A stretch of DNA of 22,708 nt. It comes from an uncultured Oscillospiraceae bacterium. GTDB taxonomy: Bacteria; Bacillota; Clostridia; Oscillospirales; Ruminococcaceae. Below, piece after piece: positions 14,070 through 22,246 of the stretch (the stretch's first letter is position 1; every line of letters starts with the position of its first letter). Under the pieces are notes generated by a model. The model saw only the letters and a program-made list of their open reading frames with translations. It was not told the DNA's origin and did no database searches. The DNA lies in NCBI GenBank assembly GCA_900548355.1, contig URKR01000030.1:1-22708 (forward strand), given 5' to 3'. A program made the translations under genes and the position numbers.

Positions 14070-14181
14070 GGGCTGTCCTTTTCGTTTGGTGTTTGAAAAT
14101 AATAAAGAATAAAAGCCGTGCGCAAAAAAGGCGCTTCGAGATATCTCTTTTCTTATTTATTCTTTTTCATTTTACTTTATT
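14070..14181. other. AT-rich gap between lon and engB
   Basis: Much more A/T-rich than its flanks. It contains a 10-bp palindrome GAGATATCTC (about 14138–14147) and a weak minus-strand promoter candidate for engB. I see no clear terminator for lon. Confidence 0.4.
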
Positions 14182-16626
14182 TCACATAACCGTCGCAGGT
14201 TCCTTGGCGGCGGCGGAATCGGCCGCAATGAGCTGGGTGGCCGGCGGGACGGTGGCGACGGCGCGCGGGGTGTTGTGGGCGGGCTGGATCAGCGCAGCCT
14301 TGAGCACCTGCGAAAGGTCCGCCACCGGCACAAACCGGATGGCCTTTTTGACATCTTCATCCACCTCATACAGGTCGGACACATTGTCCTTCGGGATCAG
14401 CACGGTCGAGATGCCTTCGCGGTAGGCAGCCATGCTCTTTTCTTTGAGGCCGCCGATCGGCAGCACGTTGCCGTGCAGCGTGATTTCGCCGGTCATGGCA
14501 AGGTCGTGATGCACCGGCAGGCCGGACAGCGCAGAGACCAGCGCGGTGGTCAGGGTAACGCCGGCCGAAGGGCCGTCCTTCGGCACGGCTCCTTCAGGCG
14601 CGTGGATGTGGACGTCAGAATTCTTGAAGATTTCAGCGTCAATGCCGTACTGCTTCGCATGGACGCGGGCGTAGGTCACGGCAAGGTGGGCGCTCTCCTT
14701 CATGACATCGCCGAGCGAACCGGTCAGTTCGATCTTTCCTGTGCCGCCGGGGATCACACTGACCTCCACCGGCAGCATTTCGCCGCCGATGCTCGTCCAG
14801 GCCAGGCCGTTCGCAATGCCGACAGCATCGGTGCGGGAGATGAAGGTCGGCTTGACCTTTTCCGGGCCGAGCAGCGATTTGATCATCGGGGCGGTGACGC
14901 TGATCGTTTCCGCTTCGCCGGCGGCAATCTTCTGGGCGCATTTGCGCAGCACAGCGGTGATTGTGCGCTCCAGGCTGCGCACGCCGGCTTCGCGGGTGTA
15001 ACTGTCGATGATGGTGCCGAGCGCGCCGGCCGTCATCGTCGCCTTGCCGGTCAGGCCGTTGTTCTTGAGCTGCTTGGGCAGCAGGTGGCGCTTGGCGATG
15101 TTGAGCTTTTCGACCCGGGTATAGCTCGAAAGCTCAATGACATCCATCCGGTCATAAAGCGGGCCGGGGATCGTGGAGGCATCGTTCGCTGTTGTGATAA
15201 AGAGAACCTCGCTCAGATCAAACGGGATATCGAGGAAATTATCCTTAAATGTCTTGTTCTGCTCCGGGTCAAGCACTTCAAGCAGCGCGCTGGCCGGGTC
15301 GCCGCGATAGTCTCCGGCGAGCTTATCAATCTCGTCGAGCAGGATGACCGGGTTTGACGACTTGGCCGAGAGGATTGCGTTGATGATCCGGCCCGGCATT
15401 GCGCCGATGTAGGTGCGGCGGTGGCCGCGGATCTCGGCTTCATCATGTACGCCGCCCAGGCTCATCCGGGCGAACTTGCGGTTCATGCAGGAGGCGATTG
15501 ACCGGGCGATCGAAGTTTTGCCAACGCCCGGTGGGCCGATCAGGCAGATAATCTGGCCTTTGACATCGGTGTTGAGCTTGCGCACGGCAAGCAATTCCAG
15601 AATGCGGTCCTTGACCTTGCGCAGGCCGTAGTGGTCCTTATCCAGCACCTTGCGGGCATGGGCCTGGTCAAGGTCGTCCTTGGTTGTGCTGTGCCAGGGC
15701 AGCGCAAGGCAGGTATCCAAGTAGCCGCGGATCACGCTGATCTCCGCCGCATTGCCCTGCATCCGGGCCAGGCGGTCGCACTCCTTGAGCAGCTTTTCCT
15801 CGCTGTCGGGTTCAAGGTGCAGCGCCTGGATCTTCTCACGGTAGGAATCGGCCTCGGCACGGGTGTCCTCACTGTCGCCGAGTTCCTCGCTAATGATGTG
15901 CATCTGCTCGCGCAGGTAGTAGTCGCGCTGGCTTTTGTCCATCTGGATATTGACCTTATCGTCAATGTCCTTCTCAATGGAAAGGATGTCGCACTCCTGG
16001 TGCAGCAGAATCAGCAGCTTTTCAAGCCGGCCGAGCAGCGTCGATTCATTCAGCACCGCCTGCTTGTCCTCATACTTGAACAGCAGGTTGGCCGGCATAT
16101 ACTCGCTCAAAAACAGCGGGCTGTCAGAGGAAACAATGTTGTAGACAATATCCTTTGACAGCTGCGGCGAATAGGACAGGTATTCCTCGAAACAATCTTT
16201 GAGGCTGCGCACGAGCGCCTCGGTCTGGTTGCGTTTGTCGGCCGGGATGCCGCGCACCGGTGCGGTGCGCACTTCCGCCATCAAGAATTTGCCCGAACCG
16301 TCAAGGCTCAGCAGCTTGGCACGGGTTTTGCCCTCCACCAGAACCTTGACAAGATCCTCCGACACGCGCAGCACCTGCTTGATCTCGGCAATGACGCCGA
16401 AGGCGTAGAGGTCAGCGGCGGTGGGGTCTTCGGTATCGGTTTCACGCTGGGCGACAAGGAAGATGTTGCTGTTGCCCCGCATCGCCGCTTCAATGGCGGC
16501 GATTGACTTGGCGCGGCCGACCTCGAAATGAATGATGTTGTTGGGGAAGACCACCAGCCCGCGCAGCGCAATGGCCGGCAGATGCACAACATTGTGGGTG
16601 ACTTTGATCTTAACCTTCTCTGACAT
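14182..16626 (-). CDS. lon: Lon ATP-dependent protease
   Basis: 814 residues from the ATG at 16626. N-terminal substrate domain (about 10–210, opening VVHLPAIALRGLVVFPNNIIHFEVG), coiled-coil linker, AAA+ module with Walker A GPPGVGKT (364–371) and Walker B VILLDEID (427–434), and a protease domain with Ser687 (GPSAG) and Lys728 (GGLKEK) as the catalytic dyad. It degrades damaged and regulatory proteins in the cytoplasm. The frame is open to 16704, but GGGAGGGAG just before 16626 fixes the start there. The last ~30 residues (Ala/Pro/Thr-rich) extend beyond the usual Lon end. It overlaps the lipid kinase gene by 17 bases. A GC-rich hairpin (16643–16657) sits just upstream of its ribosome site. 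Confidence 0.96.
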   Translation of the reverse strand: MSEKVKIKVTHNVVHLPAIALRGLVVFPNNIIHFEVGRAKSIAAIEAAMRGNSNIFLVAQRETDTEDPTAADLYAFGVIAEIKQVLRVSEDLVKVLVEGKTRAKLLSLDGSGKFLMAEVRTAPVRGIPADKRNQTEALVRSLKDCFEEYLSYSPQLSKDIVYNIVSSDSPLFLSEYMPANLLFKYEDKQAVLNESTLLGRLEKLLILLHQECDILSIEKDIDDKVNIQMDKSQRDYYLREQMHIISEELGDSEDTRAEADSYREKIQALHLEPDSEEKLLKECDRLARMQGNAAEISVIRGYLDTCLALPWHSTTKDDLDQAHARKVLDKDHYGLRKVKDRILELLAVRKLNTDVKGQIICLIGPPGVGKTSIARSIASCMNRKFARMSLGGVHDEAEIRGHRRTYIGAMPGRIINAILSAKSSNPVILLDEIDKLAGDYRGDPASALLEVLDPEQNKTFKDNFLDIPFDLSEVLFITTANDASTIPGPLYDRMDVIELSSYTRVEKLNIAKRHLLPKQLKNNGLTGKATMTAGALGTIIDSYTREAGVRSLERTITAVLRKCAQKIAAGEAETISVTAPMIKSLLGPEKVKPTFISRTDAVGIANGLAWTSIGGEMLPVEVSVIPGGTGKIELTGSLGDVMKESAHLAVTYARVHAKQYGIDAEIFKNSDVHIHAPEGAVPKDGPSAGVTLTTALVSALSGLPVHHDLAMTGEITLHGNVLPIGGLKEKSMAAYREGISTVLIPKDNVSDLYEVDEDVKKAIRFVPVADLSQVLKAALIQPAHNTPRAVATVPPATQLIAADSAAAKEPATVM

Positions 16627-17629
16627 GGGTACTCCCTCCCTGGGGGGCCAGGCCCCCGGCGCGCTGGAAATTGGAATGAAACGCCACCGCCGGCCGGCGC
16701 GCACTGGCCGAAGGCGGGATCAGCATAGTAAGCCGGCCCGGCGCCACCCGGGCCTCCATAGTTTGGACAAGCGCAGATTCGCCGTCCACCGTTGCGGCGA
16801 TCGGCCGGCCGTCCAGCACATCAAGCCGGACTGACTTGGCGCGGCAAAAGCGCATCCAGCGGTCAAACGCCGGTGCAGGCCGGCCGTCCGGGCCAAGATG
16901 TTCCCCGCGCTTGTAAGCGCCAAGCACGCCGAGCAGCTGCAGCCGGGGCACCGGCCGTACCAGCACCAGGTCAAGCCAGCCATCATCCATTTCGGCCAGC
17001 GGCGCCGCACAATAGCCGCCGCCGTAATACCGGCCGTTGCAGATGGCCGCCATCATATAGCGTTCCTCGTGGGGTTCGCCATCCACCGTAACCCGCAGCG
17101 CATGGCCAAACCGTGTGCAGGCGGCCATACCCATGGCGAGGGTGTAGGCCATCGGCCCGCCACAGCCGGGAATCCGGCGGAAGCGCGGCGCGTTGTAAGC
17201 GACATACGCATCAAGCCCCGCCGCGCAGATCGCCGCGCCGAAACCAAAACTTGTGTCGAGCGCGTCCAGGGTGACAGGCCTTGCCTGGAGCTGGGCATCC
17301 AGGTCAAGGAAGTCTTCCTCCCGGCCGAAGTTGCGCAGATAATCATTGCCGCTGCCGCAGGGCACGCAGCCGACGGCAAGCGAACGGTGGCCGGCTGCGG
17401 CCTGCAGCACCTCATTGAGGGTGCCGTCCCCGCCGCAGGCGTACAGGTTTACCCGTTCGCCCGATGCCGCATAGCGGGCAGCCAGCCGGCGGGCATCCCC
17501 GCGGCAGGCTGTGCGGTGGATGACAACCGCCGCCCCCTGCCGCGCGGCGGCCGCACGGACGGCGGGTTCAAGCCAAACTGAAGCGTCCCGGCGGCCGGCA
17601 ATGGGGTTGATGATGAAGACGTATTGCAA
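16610..17629 (-). CDS. Diacylglycerol/lipid kinase family protein (YegS/DgkB-like)
   Basis: 339 residues from a TTG start at 17629. The DAGK catalytic domain is clear: FIINPIAGR near the N-terminus, CGGDGTLNEV (about 65–74) as nucleotide-binding loop and GSGNDYLRNFG (92–102). The C-terminal lobe has VDGEPHEER and DGWLDLVLVRPV as in YegS/DgkB enzymes, which phosphorylate diacylglycerol or related lipids at the membrane face. GGGAG lies 6 bases before TTG 17629. The frame opens at TTG 17695, but the extra residues do not fit the family. It is the first gene of the kinase–lon cluster, about 80 bases after a good promoter. Confidence 0.88.
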   Translation of the reverse strand: MQYVFIINPIAGRRDASVWLEPAVRAAAARQGAAVVIHRTACRGDARRLAARYAASGERVNLYACGGDGTLNEVLQAAAGHRSLAVGCVPCGSGNDYLRNFGREEDFLDLDAQLQARPVTLDALDTSFGFGAAICAAGLDAYVAYNAPRFRRIPGCGGPMAYTLAMGMAACTRFGHALRVTVDGEPHEERYMMAAICNGRYYGGGYCAAPLAEMDDGWLDLVLVRPVPRLQLLGVLGAYKRGEHLGPDGRPAPAFDRWMRFCRAKSVRLDVLDGRPIAATVDGESALVQTMEARVAPGRLTMLIPPSASARRPAVAFHSNFQRAGGLAPQGGSTHVREG

Positions 17630-17708
17630 CCGCTTCTCCCTTCCTGCCGGCGGGCGCCCGGGTTGATCTTCGACATAAAGCCCGCTTTGATACAAAAATA
17701 CAATTTAT

Positions 17709-17737
17709 ATTGTAGCGGCTTTTTTTACAAATGGCAA
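17709..17737 (-). promoter_or_regulatory. Promoter of the lipid kinase–lon cluster
   Basis: Minus-strand TTGCCA (17737–17732), a 17-base spacer and TACAAT (17714–17709). It overlaps the plus-strand promoter of the divergent DUF421 gene. Confidence 0.75.
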
Positions 17738-17751
17738 GGGGGTAGCATAAT
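17724..17751 (+). promoter_or_regulatory. Probable promoter of the DUF421 gene
   Basis: TTTACA (17724–17729), a 16-base spacer and CATAAT (17746–17751). It overlaps the minus-strand promoter face to face, so the two are likely to compete. Transcription would start near 17758 and give a leader of about 105 bases. Confidence 0.55.
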
Positions 17752-17783
17752 ATGGTACAAATCGCACAAAATGGAGAGAAAAG

Positions 17784-17840
17784 GCACTGAATTTCTGGCA
17801 GTGCAAACCCCCGCGCCGCATGGTGCGGCACGGGGGTTTT
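17784..17840 (+). terminator. Leader hairpins with terminator before the DUF421 gene
   Basis: In the presumed leader a 6-bp hairpin (17784–17789 with 17799–17804) is followed by a 13-bp GC-rich stem (17808–17820 with 17824–17836, one G·U) with a 3-base loop and TTTT. It lies 24 bases before the start codon. It has the layout of a transcription attenuator; no known riboswitch class is recognised. On the minus strand it lacks a proper T run. Confidence 0.6.
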
Positions 17841-17864
17841 AACCGGACATGAGGGAAGGACGGG

Positions 17865-18554
17865 ATGGGCAAAATGGCAATGGAGATTTTGCAGATTGTG
17901 GTGCTGAGCGTTGTCTCTCTAGCCGTGATGTTTGCAACGACGAGGCTGGGCGGCAAACGGCAGATTGCGCAGATGAGTCTGTTTGACTATGTCAACAGCA
18001 TCACGGTCGGTTCGATCGCAGCCGAGATGGCGACCAACCTTGAAAGCTGGTACCGCCCCTTCACGGCGCTGCTGGTCTACGGCGCGGTGACCTGGCTTGT
18101 CCACTGGGGCGCCTGCAAAAGTTTGTGGGTGCGGCTTGTGCTGGGCGGGCGCACGATTGTGCTGATGGACGCCGGCGTCATCCGCAGGCGGGCGCTCGAG
18201 CGGGCGGGCATCGACCTTAATGAGTTTCTGGCCCAGGCGCGGGTGGCCGGCTATCATGACCTGAACGATGTCGAGAGCGCGCTGCTTGAGACAAACGGGC
18301 AGATCAGCTTTTTGCCCAAAAGCGAAGCCCGCCCGGCGACCGCCGGGGATCTGGGGCAGGCGGGCAAACCAACCGGTTTGTGGTATGATCTGATTTTGGA
18401 CGGCCGGATCATGCGGCAAAACCTGCACGAGAGCGGCCGCGACGAGCGATGGCTGCGCGACCGGCTGCACACCGCCGGCATCGGCCAGGCAAGCGAAGTC
18501 TTCTACGCCGCCTGCGATCAGGAGGGGCATTTCTTTGCATGCCGGGGAGAGTGA
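17865..18554 (+). CDS. DUF421 (YetF-like) membrane protein
   Basis: 229 residues. Three hydrophobic segments in the first ~95 residues (for example IVVLSVVSLAVMFATTRLGG and FTALLVYGAVTWLVHW) surround the family hallmark GKRQIAQMSLFDYVNSITVGSIAAEM. The soluble DUF421 domain follows, with AGVIRRRALERAGIDLNEFLAQAR, then the DLNDVESALLETNGQISFLPK signature. The function of YetF-like proteins is not firmly known; in spore formers, paralogues act in spore membranes. AAGGA is 4 bases before ATG 17865 and 13 before ATG 17874, so the start may be the latter. It is the only plus-strand gene in the window and ends 4 bases from the permease pseudogene, convergent, with no terminator between them. Confidence 0.9.
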   Translation: MGKMAMEILQIVVLSVVSLAVMFATTRLGGKRQIAQMSLFDYVNSITVGSIAAEMATNLESWYRPFTALLVYGAVTWLVHWGACKSLWVRLVLGGRTIVLMDAGVIRRRALERAGIDLNEFLAQARVAGYHDLNDVESALLETNGQISFLPKSEARPATAGDLGQAGKPTGLWYDLILDGRIMRQNLHESGRDERWLRDRLHTAGIGQASEVFYAACDQEGHFFACRGE

Positions 18555-18558
18555 CCCT

Positions 18559-19761
18559 TTACCCCTGATGCCGCCGGTACGCCCGCATGGCGAGGGCGGC
18601 GAGGGGCAGGCTGAAGAGGATAGCGGCAGCCGGAAAGACGACGTACTGCGGCAGCACGGTGCCGAAGAAATCATACGGTGCGGGGCAGAAGATGTTTTCA
18701 AACTTCATCATTCGGCTCGGCAGCAGGTTCAGGGCCAGCAGCGGCCAGAGCGGCGCCGAGGTCGGGTCCAGGTCGAACATCATCGGCACAAGCAGCAGCA
18801 CCGTCGCCCCCACCACAACCGGGAAAGCGCTGCGCAGCGCGGCGCTGGCCAAAAGCAGCAGCGCCGTCATCAGCAGGCAGCCGCCCAGCACGCAGACAAG
18901 CCCCCACGCTGCGGCCTAGCCGAGCGTGAGCGGGTAGGCAAAGCCGATCTGCAAAAGCTGCAGCGGCGCGTCGCCGGCCTCAACGCCGTAGGTCAGCGCC
19001 ATGACGGCGGCGGTGGCCGTCCCGAACAGCACATACAGCCCGAGCGTCACCCCAAGCCCGGTCGCCAGCTTGGCCGCGCCCAGCTTGCCGACGCCGTGCC
19101 GGCAGGTTCGCAAAAGCGGGTCGGTGCCGCGGGCATACTCCCCGGCAAAGAGCGGGGCGAGCAGCACGGCGGACAAAAACATCACAAGGAAGCCAATCAT
19201 CTCAAGATAGGTAAAAAAGCCGCTCCACCCCTGCGTAAAGCGGTATGTCCAGGGCTGTGTAACCTGGCTGTCCCAGCGCAGCAGCGCGGCGCGGGTCGCC
19301 TCGCTTGCCTGGATCGCACCGATCCGCTCGGCCATCCAGGCTTTTCTCTGGCTGTAAAACGCCTGGCCCCAGCCGGTCGTTTCAGCGCGCAGCTCCTCGG
19401 ACGAGAAGAAAAAGCCGAGCGTCTCCCACACCGGTTCATACGGCCGGGCGATCTCGTTGTATTCCGCCGTCGCCTGGTAGAGCGGGGCGTCGGCCGGGAT
19501 CGCAGCAAAGGCCGTGGCGGCTGTGTCAAACAGCGCGTCGTCCAGCGGCCGCCCGCTGAGCGCCGCAGCAAAAGCGCGGTCGGCCGACAGCCGCTGGCGG
19601 TTGGTCTCGACAAATTCGCCGTCGAGGTAATACCCGCCGAACAGGCTGATCTGGCTGGTCACCACGAGAAACACAAGCCCGAGCGCAAGCGCCGCCCAGG
19701 TCGCGCGGCGGCGGAAGATTTTGCGGTATTCATAGCCGACGAGCGTCCAAAACGTCCTCAT
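18559..19761 (-). pseudogene. ABC-2 type permease gene interrupted by an amber codon
   Basis: An ABC transporter membrane subunit of about 400 codons. Residues 1–281 (19761–18919) begin TFWTLVGYEYRKIFRRRATW, then a TM segment, a large extracellular loop and further TM segments (MIGFLVMFLSAVLLAPLFAGEYARG is an ABC-2 signature). A TAG at 18918–18916 then stops the frame. The same frame continues without shift for another 118 codons (18915–18562) with more membrane segments (LLMTALLLLASAAL, AAAILFSLPLAALAM), ending at TAA 18559. A single C-to-T change in CAG would explain it. It overlaps the ATPase gene by 4 bases, as its partner. It is either a pseudogene, a strain polymorphism or a sequencing error; read-through is less likely. 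Confidence 0.8.
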
Positions 19762-20636
19762 ACCTCGCTCACCTCGCTGAAATAATAGAGATACAAATCC
19801 TCGAGCGTCGGCTCTGCCGGCTGCGCCGATGGGCAGGGGCAGGCGTCGGCCAGCAGCCGCAGGGCGACCTTCTCCCCCACCGGGCAGGTATCGGCGGCCG
19901 GGTACCGCGCACAGAGGGCTTCGGCCTCGGCCGGCGGCACGGCGCAGGCCCAGACCTTGCCCCGCACGGCCTGCAAGACCGCTTCCCGCGGGCCGTTTTG
20001 CAGCAGTACGCCGCCGCGCAGCAGCAAAATTGTGCCGGCGATGTGCTCGATATCCGAAACAATGTGGGTCGAGAGGATCACGGTGCGCTGCGCGCCGAGC
20101 CGGGCGATCAGGTTGCGGAACCGCACCCGCTCCTTGGGGTCCAGGCCGGCGGTCGGCTCGTCAAGCACAAGCAGCGCCGGGTCGCCGAGCAGCGCCTGCG
20201 CGATGCCAAGCCGCTGGCGCATCCCGCCCGAAAAGGTCCGGATTTTGCCGTTTGCCGCATCGGCCAGGCCGACTTCCTCGAGCAGCGCAAGGCTCTGGCT
20301 GCGGGCGGCCGCGCGGGGCAGCCCCTTGAGCGCGGCGAGGTAGAGCAGGAAATCGAGCGCTGTGAACTCGGGGTAATAGCCGAAATCCTGCGGCAGATAG
20401 CCGAGTTTCTCTTTGAGCTGCCGCTCGCTTTTGCGCAGCGGCGCTCCATCCACCGCAATACAACCGGAGGTAGGCATCAGCGCCGCCACCAGCAGCTTCA
20501 TCAGGGTGGACTTGCCCGCGCCGTTTGGCCCCAGCAGGCCGACCAGGCTGGGGCTGTTGAGGCGAAGATTGAAGTCCCTCAGCGCCTGCTTGCCGTTGGG
20601 GTAGGTCATGCTGACATTTTGAATGTTGATCTCCAT
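19758..20636 (-). CDS. ABC transporter ATP-binding protein (multidrug/bacteriocin type)
   Basis: 292 residues: Walker A GPNGAGKS (36–43), Q-loop Gln83, signature FSGGMRQR (135–142), Walker B LLVLDEP (155–161), D-loop and switch His191. The C-terminal ~70 residues form the extension seen in CcmA/NatA/BcrA-like exporters. It powers the adjacent ABC-2 permease (4-base overlap); that partner is broken. The frame is open to 20972, but the family start is METINIQ-like at ATG 20636 (MEINIQNVSM), with AAAGGA upstream. Its position after a two-component system suggests a regulated exporter for antimicrobial peptides or ions. An 8-bp inverted repeat brackets the ribosome site. Confidence 0.92.
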   Translation of the reverse strand: MEINIQNVSMTYPNGKQALRDFNLRLNSPSLVGLLGPNGAGKSTLMKLLVAALMPTSGCIAVDGAPLRKSERQLKEKLGYLPQDFGYYPEFTALDFLLYLAALKGLPRAAARSQSLALLEEVGLADAANGKIRTFSGGMRQRLGIAQALLGDPALLVLDEPTAGLDPKERVRFRNLIARLGAQRTVILSTHIVSDIEHIAGTILLLRGGVLLQNGPREAVLQAVRGKVWACAVPPAEAEALCARYPAADTCPVGEKVALRLLADACPCPSAQPAEPTLEDLYLYYFSEVSEV

Positions 20637-20637
20637 G

Positions 20638-20674
20638 ATTCTACAATCCTTTCTTGTTGGGATAACTGTAGAAT
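20638..20674. repeat. Inverted repeat around the ABC ribosome site
   Basis: Perfect 8-bp arms (ATTCTACA at 20638–20645 and TGTAGAAT at 20667–20674), 21 bases apart, in the 98-base gap between kinase and ABC genes. The AAAGGA ribosome site is between the arms. It could be a paired operator or an RNA hairpin that exposes the site in its loop. Confidence 0.5.
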
Positions 20675-20734
20675 ACCAGACAGAGATGGAGCCGCTTTGG
20701 AGCAAAGATGTGTTTTTGATGGAGCTGAGCCTTT

Positions 20735-22246
20735 TTAAAACTGCACCTGCGCCCGCACGCCCTGCGGGGTATTCTCGATGGTGCAGCTGGCGCGGTGCTT
20801 TTCCAGAATTACCTTCACCAGATACAGCCCCAACCCGCTGCCGCCGGTGCTGCGGTTGCGGGAGCCTTCCGCGCGGTAAAAGGCCTCGAACAGGTGCGGC
20901 AGGGCCTCCTGCGCGATGTGGGCACCGCTGTTCTCCACCGTCAGGGCGGGATGCCCCTGCAAAGTGCCGCACCAGACGCGGATCTCGGCCCCTTCGGGCG
21001 AATAGAGCGAGGCGTTTGCCACCAGATTCCCCACCACCTTGCTCAAGAGCGAAACGTCCGCACTCACCGTGATTCCCGGTGTCAGCTCGGTGACAAGGCG
21101 CTGTCCACGCTGCTCCAAAAGCCCGGCGTCCAGCGCCAGCTGCCGCTCGATCAACACGGCAAGGTCAACCTGCTCGCAATTGAGCGCGGCTGAACCGCCC
21201 TGCATCCGGGAGATTTCCAGCATCTCCCGAATCAGATTTTCCATCCGGCCGGTAACCTGCAGCGAGCGCAGCAGATACTTGTCCCGATCTTTGTAAATGT
21301 CCACCCCTTCCAGCATCCCGGAAAGCTGGCCCTTGAGGATGGTGACCGGCGTTTTCAGCTCGTGGGAGGCGGCGGAGAAAAAGGCCGTGCGCTGCTCCAC
21401 CTCCCGCCGCAGGGCGCGGTTGGCGCTCTCCAGCTCGGCCAGCGCCGCGGACAGCCGCCGCGCCATCTCGTCCAAGCTGCGGCCCAGCTGACCGATCTCG
21501 TCCCGGCGGCGCTCGCCGCACTCCCAGTGAAAGTCCAGCTGCGCCATCCTGCCCGCGATGCCGCTGAGCCGCACGATGGGCCGCGTGATATAGCGGGAGT
21601 AGCCGAAGGCGCACAGCAGCGAAAAGACCAGCAGGGTCAGCAGCAGCCACGGCGCCATCTGCACCAGCGCCCGCACCGCCAGATTCTGCGCCTGCAGGTG
21701 TGGGGTGACATAGAGCGAACAGCTCTCCGGCTGACCGGCAAAAGACACCTGAGCGGTGACGGTGGCCTGCTCGGACATGGTAACGGCCACCGAATCGCCT
21801 TCCGACCAGGTGAAGAAGGAAGAATCCATTGAACCCTCCTCCGCAACCGTCACCTCGTCGGTCTCGCTCACCGCCGTTTGTTCCCCCTCGAGCGGGTCCT
21901 GCACGGTAACCCGGCAGCTCGCTTCCCCCTCGGACAGGCTCTGCACGGCCAGCTGCGAGCCGGTCTCAGCCGCCTGCCCGTCCGGTCCCAGCAGCAGAAC
22001 ATCCGCTCCCGACGTGCGGATAAACCGGTCCAGCAGCGGTCCGCTGTCCGCAAGCTCCACCCTTTCCAGCTGCTGCACCAGCGCGTCCACCTGTTGGGCG
22101 AGGTCGTCGTTGACCACCGCGGTGTAGGTGATCGGCGTGGCCCAGGCGATCAGCCCGAAGGTGATGGCCCCGGCCAGCAGCAGCATCGCGGCGGTGAGCA
22201 GAAAGACGCGGGCCGTCAGGCTCTCAGTGAGTTTCCTTCGCAGCAC
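20735..22246 (-). CDS. Membrane sensor histidine kinase
   Basis: 503 residues, GTG start at 22246. TM1 about 13–36, an extracytoplasmic sensor region of about 155 residues (37–195, acidic, with Cys111 and Cys176 that could pair), TM2 about 198–216, HAMP (about 217–270), HisKA with the phospho-acceptor His295 in SAASHELKTPV, N box around VVGNLVANAS (404–413), G1 VENSG and G2 GGSGLGL (468–474). It is a classical OmpR-partner kinase, loosely VanS-like. It overlaps the response regulator gene by 23 bases. The signal is unknown; the downstream ABC genes suggest envelope stress or a peptide antibiotic. Confidence 0.93.
   Translation of the reverse strand: MLRRKLTESLTARVFLLTAAMLLLAGAITFGLIAWATPITYTAVVNDDLAQQVDALVQQLERVELADSGPLLDRFIRTSGADVLLLGPDGQAAETGSQLAVQSLSEGEASCRVTVQDPLEGEQTAVSETDEVTVAEEGSMDSSFFTWSEGDSVAVTMSEQATVTAQVSFAGQPESCSLYVTPHLQAQNLAVRALVQMAPWLLLTLLVFSLLCAFGYSRYITRPIVRLSGIAGRMAQLDFHWECGERRRDEIGQLGRSLDEMARRLSAALAELESANRALRREVEQRTAFFSAASHELKTPVTILKGQLSGMLEGVDIYKDRDKYLLRSLQVTGRMENLIREMLEISRMQGGSAALNCEQVDLAVLIERQLALDAGLLEQRGQRLVTELTPGITVSADVSLLSKVVGNLVANASLYSPEGAEIRVWCGTLQGHPALTVENSGAHIAQEALPHLFEAFYRAEGSRNRSTGGSGLGLYLVKVILEKHRASCTIENTPQGVRAQVQF

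Noticed and set aside
18916..18918. Amber codon as recoded amino acid
   Set aside because: TAG ends other genes here (amidoligase, parR), and no pyrrolysine or suppressor context is visible. A mutation or error is simpler.
18535..19785. 416-codon open frame on the plus strand
   Set aside because: It lies opposite the ABC permease, is very rich in Arg/Gln/Pro/Ala without membrane or domain features, and overlaps the DUF421 end. It is an antisense artefact of GC-rich codons.
20637..20972. N-terminal extension of the ABC ATPase
   Set aside because: It overlaps the 3' end of the kinase gene antisense-free but in another frame, shows no domain, and the family start and ribosome site are at 20636.
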